Origin: Neoarius graeffei
Taxonomy: Eukaryota; Chordata; Actinopteri; Siluriformes; Ariidae
Assembly: GCF_027579695.1 (NCBI RefSeq)
Contig: NC_083586.1
Span: forward strand, 1,775,001 to 1,839,000
DNA length: 64,000 nucleotides
Direction: 5' to 3'
Below, piece after piece: positions 62,683 through 64,000 of the stretch; positions within the stretch are counted from its first letter, which is position 1, and every line of letters begins with the position of its first letter. Under the pieces are notes generated by a model that was not told where the DNA came from, ran no database searches, and worked only from the letters and a program-made list of their open reading frames with translations. Both the position numbers and the translations under genes were made by a program.

Positions 62683-63987
62683 TTAATGAGATACTTGTGG
62701 TTTTGCCTGCTGGCGCACAATAGACTGGGTATCAATGTCAATCTTTGTGCATCCAATCCGCATCAAATGAAAAAGAGCATCATCCGTGAGTCTGTTTCTC
62801 TCTTTTGACTTGATGTGCTTCATTGTTGAAAAGCTGCTCTCACAAATGTAAGTGCTCCCAAACATGCTGGCCATTGACGGAGCTCTCTGAGGAGTGGAAA
62901 ACGTGCCTCTGGTAGCAGTCTCAAATGAAATTCCCCTCTCGTTGCGCTTTACTTGAAAATACGGATCTGACTGCAACTCGTAGAGTTCGAGCTGCAGTTC
63001 TGATGGTTGCTCGCTGACCGCAGCGGAGACAGGGTCCGTGAATAGCGCAATTCGTGGTTTCATCACATGAAAATCTTGGAAACGATCAAAAAATTGCAGG
63101 AGCAGTTTAACTACGTCGGCCCGATACTTCTGAAGTAGTTTCTCGCACCTGGGGTTATCTTTTCGCATCTCCTCACAAACGGGAAAATGTGCCAAATTTG
63201 GATGATGGGAAGAAAATCCTTCTATGAGCAGGTTGAGTTTACACTGGAATGCGGTTATGTGTGCATACAGATCGCAAACAGTTTGGTCCCTCCCCTGCAA
63301 GTGTGTGTTAAGGTGGTTGAGATGCGAGGTGATGTCTGTCAGAAAGGCCATGTTGCAAATAAACTGTGTGTCTTTGAGTCTTCTGCAGTAGGCGCTTGTA
63401 TCACCACTAATACTGTTCTCCAAGAACACTGGTAGTTCAGAGCGCAGCGCAAAAAAATGCTCCAGACACTTCCCTCGACTCATCCATCTGATCTCAGTGT
63501 GCATTTTTAAATCCCCATACGCGGCATCCACTTCATCCAAAAAGGCAATGAACCTCCTGTGACAAAGGGACCTGTCCCCCCCCCCCCCCCCCCCCCCCCG
63601 ATGAGATTTGTTACTTTGGTCACTAAATCCATAACGTGGCTAAAGTTCAGTGTCTTCGCGCAGAGGGCTTCCTGGAGAGATAAAATGCATGGCATGTTAA
63701 AAAAAATTTTGTCCTGCCATGTCAAACTCAGGCCTACATCTCACAGTTAATATGAGGCTACTCACCTTATGTATGATACAGTGCAGTATAGGGCAGTTTA
63801 CCCCGCTCTGTCGGAGGAGCCCTGCGAAACCTCTGTGTCTTCCCTGCATCGCGGGTGCGCCATCCGTAACAGTTAACAGCTTGTCAACGCCCCCAAATCC
63901 ACTTGCAACACTGTCAACGGCGTTGAATATATCGGTGCCCTTACTCGTATCATGCAGAGAAACCAATTTTAATAGCTCCTCATGCAC
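62683..63987 (-). pseudogene. hAT transposase, GTF2IRD2/ZBED-like, C-terminal two thirds
   Basis: Minus strand: DKLLTVTDGAPAMQGRHRGF, CPILHCIIHKV, a frame change near 63715, LNFSHVMDLVTKVTNLI, the poly-C/G tract, then an open frame 62683-63540: DEVDAAYGDLKMHTEIRWMS, FLTDITSHLNHLNTHLQGRD, and the dimerisation block SMFGSTYICESSFSTMKHIK and RNRLTDDALFHLMRIGCTKI. This matches hAT transposases from which GTF2IRD2 C-termini derive. The N-terminal part lies outside the window. Confidence 0.88.
63576..63599. repeat. 24-base poly-C tract in the transposase frame
   Basis: Uninterrupted run of 24 C (poly-G on the coding strand) between the codons for TNLI and GPFVTGG. It probably expanded from a Gly/Arg-rich codon run. 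Its length is also a likely sequencing or assembly uncertainty. Confidence 0.95.
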
Positions 63988-64000
63988 TTCAAATGAACTG

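Larger units (their letters stand above)
62348..64000 (-). mobile_element. hAT element (GTF2IRD2-like), one end, continues past window
   Basis: The terminus is CAGGGATGGGCAACTTGCAT at 62348. The minus-strand transposase begins beyond position 64000. A-T-rich 3' UTR at 62430-62670. The other end lies outside the window, so target duplication cannot be tested. Confidence 0.8.

Overview
The window is repeat-dense vertebrate DNA, almost certainly from a teleost fish. The evidence is tRNA-derived V-SINE/MERMAID-type SINEs, long-TIR Tc1 elements, L2, L1/Tx1 and 2A-bearing CR1/L2-group LINEs, many hAT, PIF/Harbinger and Kolobok-type elements, and a gamma-type endogenous retrovirus. The (ATGAG)n-tailed SINE and the repeat at 42625-44991 look to me like catfish (Siluriformes) repeats, but this is recollection and was not searched. 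I see no complete ordinary host gene. Nearly everything is mobile DNA, nested up to five levels deep.

Layout. 1-2407: end of a hAT copy carrying an inner transposon that itself took in an ISL2EU-like foldback element with a 30-bp minisatellite. 2408-6490: a minus-strand LINE with a 2A-like peptide, broken by a SINE and a second foldback element. 6925-14050: an L1/Tx1 LINE 3' end split by a 6.1-kb transposon (7124-13222) that holds an apparently intact six-coding-exon DUF4806-like gene. 14956-19177: 3' part of an endogenous retrovirus (RNase H, integrase, env, PPT, LTR). 20673-22571: two coding relics, with a Harbinger-in-SINE between them. 24008-28991: terminal coding exon of an unrecognised gene family, cut by a SINE and by a Tc1 element; the Tc1 holds a hAT, which holds foldback copy 3. 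29141-31720: a Tc1-like element holding a LINE. 31956-34133: a 2.2-kb palindromic element. 36305-50484: one L2 LINE spread over 14 kb by four separate insertions. 51738-54715: Kolobok-type element. 54860-64000: more hAT and THAP-type relics.

The insertion order can be read directly because several insertions interrupt reading frames or repeats whose uninterrupted versions also occur in the window. This gives target-site duplications (TSDs) that support class assignment: AT for the ISL2EU-like elements, 8 bp for hATs, TTA or TAT for Harbinger, TTAA for Kolobok and TA for Tc1. Two observations stand out. Three copies of one foldback element carry three different GC-rich minisatellites at the same internal site. 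A spliced DUF4806-like gene with no visible lesion sits inside a transposon that lacks a recognisable transposase.
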